Shown here: piece after piece, positions 60,550-64,000 of the stretch | How positions within the stretch are numbered: the first letter of the stretch is position 1 | Layout: the number at the start of each line of letters is the position of its first letter | Assembly: GCA_950106755.1 (NCBI GenBank) | Contig: OX467087.1 | Span: 10,296,047 to 10,360,046, forward strand | DNA from: Climacium dendroides | Taxonomy: Eukaryota > Streptophyta > Bryopsida > Hypnales > Climaciaceae | Reading direction: 5' to 3' | Length of the DNA: 64,000 nucleotides | The notes under the pieces: model-generated | The model's input: only the letters and a program-made list of their open reading frames with translations | Told to the model about the DNA's origin: nothing | Database searches by the model: none | Translations under genes and position numbers: made by a program

Positions 60550-61547
60550 TCTTTGTATTGATTGTTGGATTGTTAGCTTTGGTGAGACTAGGGAGACAAA
60601 AATGTTTCACATTTTTAGTACTATACAACATTTAGTGGTTGTATTGGAGTGTTATCCCATTTGTATATTTTTTATTTACTTTTCAACAATAATTGATGGC
60701 ATTTTGGTGTTATTAGGAGATGTAGCTAGTTAATTGGGATGTTGATAGTTAAGATACATTGTAACCAACATATGAAACACAAACTTGTTTTAGTGGTTTG
60801 ATTTAAAGAGTTGTTGAATTTAAATTGTGAAGTTAATAGGGGAAGTAGTTAGTAGGAAGTGATTGATTATTTTCAAGTGTACTTCTATGAAGCAGTTTGT
60901 TGTTTTGTCATGTAATGGTTATTGATTTTGTTTAATGTAATTTTGTTGGCTTTTATAGTAGTGTGGATTTGTCTTTGGGTACAAAGAAGGACATGATATG
61001 TGTGGTTCCATATGCTCCTATTATAATGATTGTACTAAGTTCAATTGTCCATCCATGGTTTGAAGTATTTTATAGGAGTGTTTGATATTTGTCATAGATT
61101 AAAGCAATGGATTGTGGAGAAAAGCAATTGTTGCAATTTGTGAATTGAAGAAGTTGAATTTTGTATTGTGTGGAGGATTAGATTGCTTAGGAGAGAATTT
61201 GGAATAGTAGAGTGCGTACACAGGGTATATTGGGGCAAAATTTGGCATAGCAATTACATTTATTTTGTATTGTATTGGTACAAGAGTTGCAATGAAGTAG
61301 CCATGGTGGAATTCTATGATTGGATCATAGATGGCCTTCAAAAATGTCATTGTTGATGAGGGTGAGATTTGTGGGGTTGCTAAGTGAGACAATATGTTTT
61401 TTTACTTCTTATAAAGACTTATTATGTCTTTGCATATAAAGTGCTTCATTGTACAAAGATTTTATAGACCATATTTAGTAAAACAAATATCCATGTGTCT
61501 TGTTTGATTTAAGTTGAAAAGTAGGCATTTTGGAGGTGTTTGAGGTT
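60550..61547. other. Common unit DNA without a gene
   Basis: Aligns with 11010-12820 of unit 1 minus insertions. It provides empty sites for the elements at 36552 and 25345. Confidence 0.5.
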
Positions 61548-61556
61548 GGCCAAAAT

Positions 61557-62119
61557 TCAAGGGGTGCACTTAGTTCTACTACAACAAACCACATGCAAAC
61601 AAGTGGTTTCTAATAAACTATAATTTTAACTTCAAATTTTGAGCATTGTTTACTAATGATTATAGGATTCTAATCCCAAAATTTCAAACTCAAATAAATT
61701 ATGGAATGATTTCTAGAACAGGTTAAAAATGCACTAAAATGACATGTTTTTTTAACTCAAATATTTTTAGAGAACACATTTAGATGACCATTGCATCAAT
61801 ATTCAACTCAAAATGAGCTTTCAATAGAGATTTATTTTTATGAATTTTTAGTTCATTTTTTAGACAATTTTTTCTTATATAATATAAGGGCGTGAAAGTT
61901 ATTTTTCAGTTCTACAGTGTATCTTTTTACTTCAAAAATTGGTAACTAATTATTATTAACAAATAAAAATATCAATAATTCAAAACACAAGCTTTAAAAG
62001 TAGAAAAATCTATTCATATTTTTTTCATTTCATTTCATTTAAAATTCAAAAAGTATATAAGGGGGTCCAAAGTTTTGTTCACCCGCTAACATCAAAAAAA
62101 AAAGAGTGCAACCCCCCAA
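61557..62119. mobile_element. Mutator-like MITE, copy 2, 563 bp
   Basis: A perfect 9-bp duplication, GGCCAAAAT, flanks it (61548..61556 and 62120..62128). Unit 4 has GACCAAAAT uninterrupted near 49136. Same family as 36552..37411 but lacking about 290 bp of the interior. Ends share GGGGTGCACT / GGGGTTGCACT. Confidence 0.85.
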
Positions 62120-62332
62120 GGCCAAAATAAGTGTTTATGAGCAAAGCCCATGTATCAACTATATTTGAATTGAAAAATGTGTTTGATTTGTGCATGTATG
62201 GGTTATGAATTGTTTGACAATTCATGCTCAATCTATTGTTCATGTAGAATTTGAGCTTGATATACCACAATCCTTGATAACTTAAAATCAATTAGTCATT
62301 GCATGTATCGGACACACTAGTTATTTCCTTAG

Positions 62333-62856
62333 CTCTTAAGCGCTCAAATGTCCAGTTTTTGGTCGCTGTCTAACTTTGGGCAGAATTTCTGAAAAATAAA
62401 TCAAATTTTTTTAAATTAAAAAAAGATTGGGCTACCTTTGAGTATGTATATTCAAAACTAAGATTGCTATGGTCAAACAAAAATTATAAGAGAAACAATA
62501 CAAAGTGATTATAATTTGTTGAGTGTTGAAAAACTTACTGTTTGGAGAAAATGTTGGTGTTTTTGTTACCAAATCTTATGCATTTTTTTACAAATCAATA
62601 GAAACCACAATTTTGACCAACCCCCAAAAATTCAAATGCTAAAGGTAGAAATTGTATTTTTGGTGGATTTTTGAAGTTACATCTTCAAAATTCATTTGAA
62701 GAGAATCTAAAAATAATTTTATAATTTTGATCATACGGATATTTTTTTCTTTTTGTGATTCACATGTTCTCCTTTGACGTAAACTTCACAAAAGTTATAG
62801 AACTTATATTTTATAACACATTTGTGTATTGTCCAAATCCCTTGGGCTTTTAGAGG
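62333..62856. mobile_element. TTAA-flanked non-autonomous element, 524 bp
   Basis: Flanked by TTAG (62329..62332) and TTAA (62857..62860). The right end, reverse-complemented, is CCTCTAAAAGCCC; the left, CTCTTAAGCGCTC, is a decayed match. The empty site is TTCTTTAAGCTCTATTG near 49663. It occupies the same paralogous TTAA as the unrelated element at 14128. Confidence 0.7.
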
Positions 62857-62860
62857 TTAA

Positions 62861-63712
62861 GCTCTATTGAAATGATACCTTTCTTTATGCATTGATACTA
62901 TTCATCTAAATGTGACTGATTACATCAATTGCGTTTTCACAAATTGAAGTAGCTAAGTTGCCTCTCAAACCTTTGTTCAATTGCAATATTGTTGGTTCAA
63001 ATTGAAGCACAAATGAATTCACCAAATCTTTTATGTAGAATTCTATTAATGGTATAATTCTTCATAGCATTAAGTTTAGTTTAAGGAATGTTGGATTTTT
63101 TTGCAATTTCATACAAGTCTTTGCTTCAAATCAATGTGATATTTGAGTTTACTTTAAAATGATGAAATGTCTCCCACCATTTGAACCCTAAATAATTTGC
63201 TACTTATTTTAGAATGCATTTGAATTCCTATTCAACTTGCATTCTTTTTGAAAGACAAGCAGGTCTCATTGCTCACAATCTAATCCCATGTATTTCATTT
63301 CTTCCCAAATTGAGGTTTAGATCTCTCCCTTGCAACTGATGCAAGTCCAAAACACAATCAAACAATTCAAATTTATACCTCAAATGGTCCAAAATGACCT
63401 TGAAATCTATTGTCCTCTTCAATCAAAAGGAGCTACACATTCAATTTGCAGACCAATATCGCAACCATATATTTATTGGGACACACATAAGTTAGCAACA
63501 CAATAAAGTCCATGCCATTTGTAAGGATCCCAGCAGACAGCTTGAAGGTTGCGACGGTGTGAGACATGGACATGATGCATCCACTGATTTCCCACAGCTG
63601 CACCATCTGAAAAAGATAATGCAATTGTTGATTGAAATTCTGAAACAAGTTCTGATGATCAAGTGTTCATTCTCAATTTCAATAATGAAAATTGAATAAT
63701 GTAAAATTCAGT
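62861..63712. other. Common unit DNA without a gene, end of unit 5
   Basis: Aligns with about 49670-50520. No gene was recognised. Confidence 0.5.
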
Positions 63713-64000
63713 AATGCATGTAATTGTGCTTTGGAAGGTTGCAGGTTTAGGTAGAGTAAATTGGCCATTCACTGCACACATCCAAGAACCGCACAACAAC
63801 CATTGCCAATTAGTCCACAGTAACAACGCAATTCAACTACATTTAGTAACTATGCCAAATTTCAGAACATGCAAGTCTTTATATTGATGTCGAGAAGGAT
63901 ATGAATTTTATTTGTACAGCAATTAGCAAGTTTACTAAACCTCTTGCAATTAGACTTTGCCTTCAAAGGACACTTGAAATGGCCACCTCTATTTCTTGGA
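63713..64000. repeat. Start of a sixth tandem unit, cut by the window edge
   Basis: From the TGTAATTGTGC(T)TTGGAAGG motif to the last base, the sequence matches the starts of units 3 (27417 onward) and 5 (50523 onward). The unit's exon-2 relic and MiAMP1 gene would lie beyond the edge. Confidence 0.8.

Noticed and set aside
1..64000. LTR retrotransposon, LINE or complete autonomous transposon
   Set aside because: No reverse transcriptase, integrase, Gag or transposase motif was seen in any frame, and the large repeats are explained by the tandem units.
1..64000. CRISPR array, bacterial operon or organelle DNA
   Set aside because: Tandem repeats lack CRISPR-like spacing. Introns, TATA boxes and the plant peptide family point to nuclear plant DNA.

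Overview
The window looks like nuclear DNA of a land plant. Small GC-rich genes with introns and TATA boxes sit in very AT-rich DNA full of short, non-autonomous DNA transposons. Two gene families are recognisable. One is a DUF1348/NTF2-like gene in two exons (531..1545, +). The other is a set of five copies of a secreted MiAMP1-type (beta-barrelin) antimicrobial peptide gene, at about 3.4, 18.3, 29.3, 42.0 and 53.1 kb. MiAMP1-type peptides are known from Macadamia, conifers, lycophytes and mosses. The taxon cannot be fixed from the sequence alone; a non-core-eudicot plant is plausible.

The layout is a tandem array with a period of about 11.5-14.5 kb. Units start near 1120, 15573, 27417, about 39100 (before an inversion), 50523 and 63713; the last is cut by the window edge. 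Each unit begins inside the DUF1348 intron, carries a copy of DUF1348 exon 2, then one MiAMP1 gene about 2 kb further on, then 8-10 kb of non-coding DNA. Only unit 1 keeps the whole DUF1348 gene; the other exon-2 copies are decayed passengers. MiAMP1 genes A, B, C and E are on the minus strand. D is on the plus strand because about 5.6 kb of unit 4 (about 38945..44565) is inverted. Copies B, C and D encode the same mature peptide. E has several substitutions. A is the most diverged and has a stop codon inside its signal peptide. All five share a TATA box, an ATG-free leader and a 311-353 bp intron ending 10 bases before the ATG.

Because the units are paralogous, an insertion in one can be compared with an empty site in another. 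This gives transposon ends and target duplications directly from the sequence. The elements seen include many TTAA-flanked elements with CCC-starting termini (piggyBac-like or Sola3-like), two 203-bp CACTA-type foldback MITEs with 3-bp duplications, two Mutator-like elements with 9-bp duplications, a hAT-like element with a probable 8-bp duplication, and a family of foldback elements with ATGGGGAATTTC-like ends. No transposase, reverse transcriptase, tRNA, rRNA or CRISPR array was recognised. Most other open frames in the AT-rich DNA look like chance.
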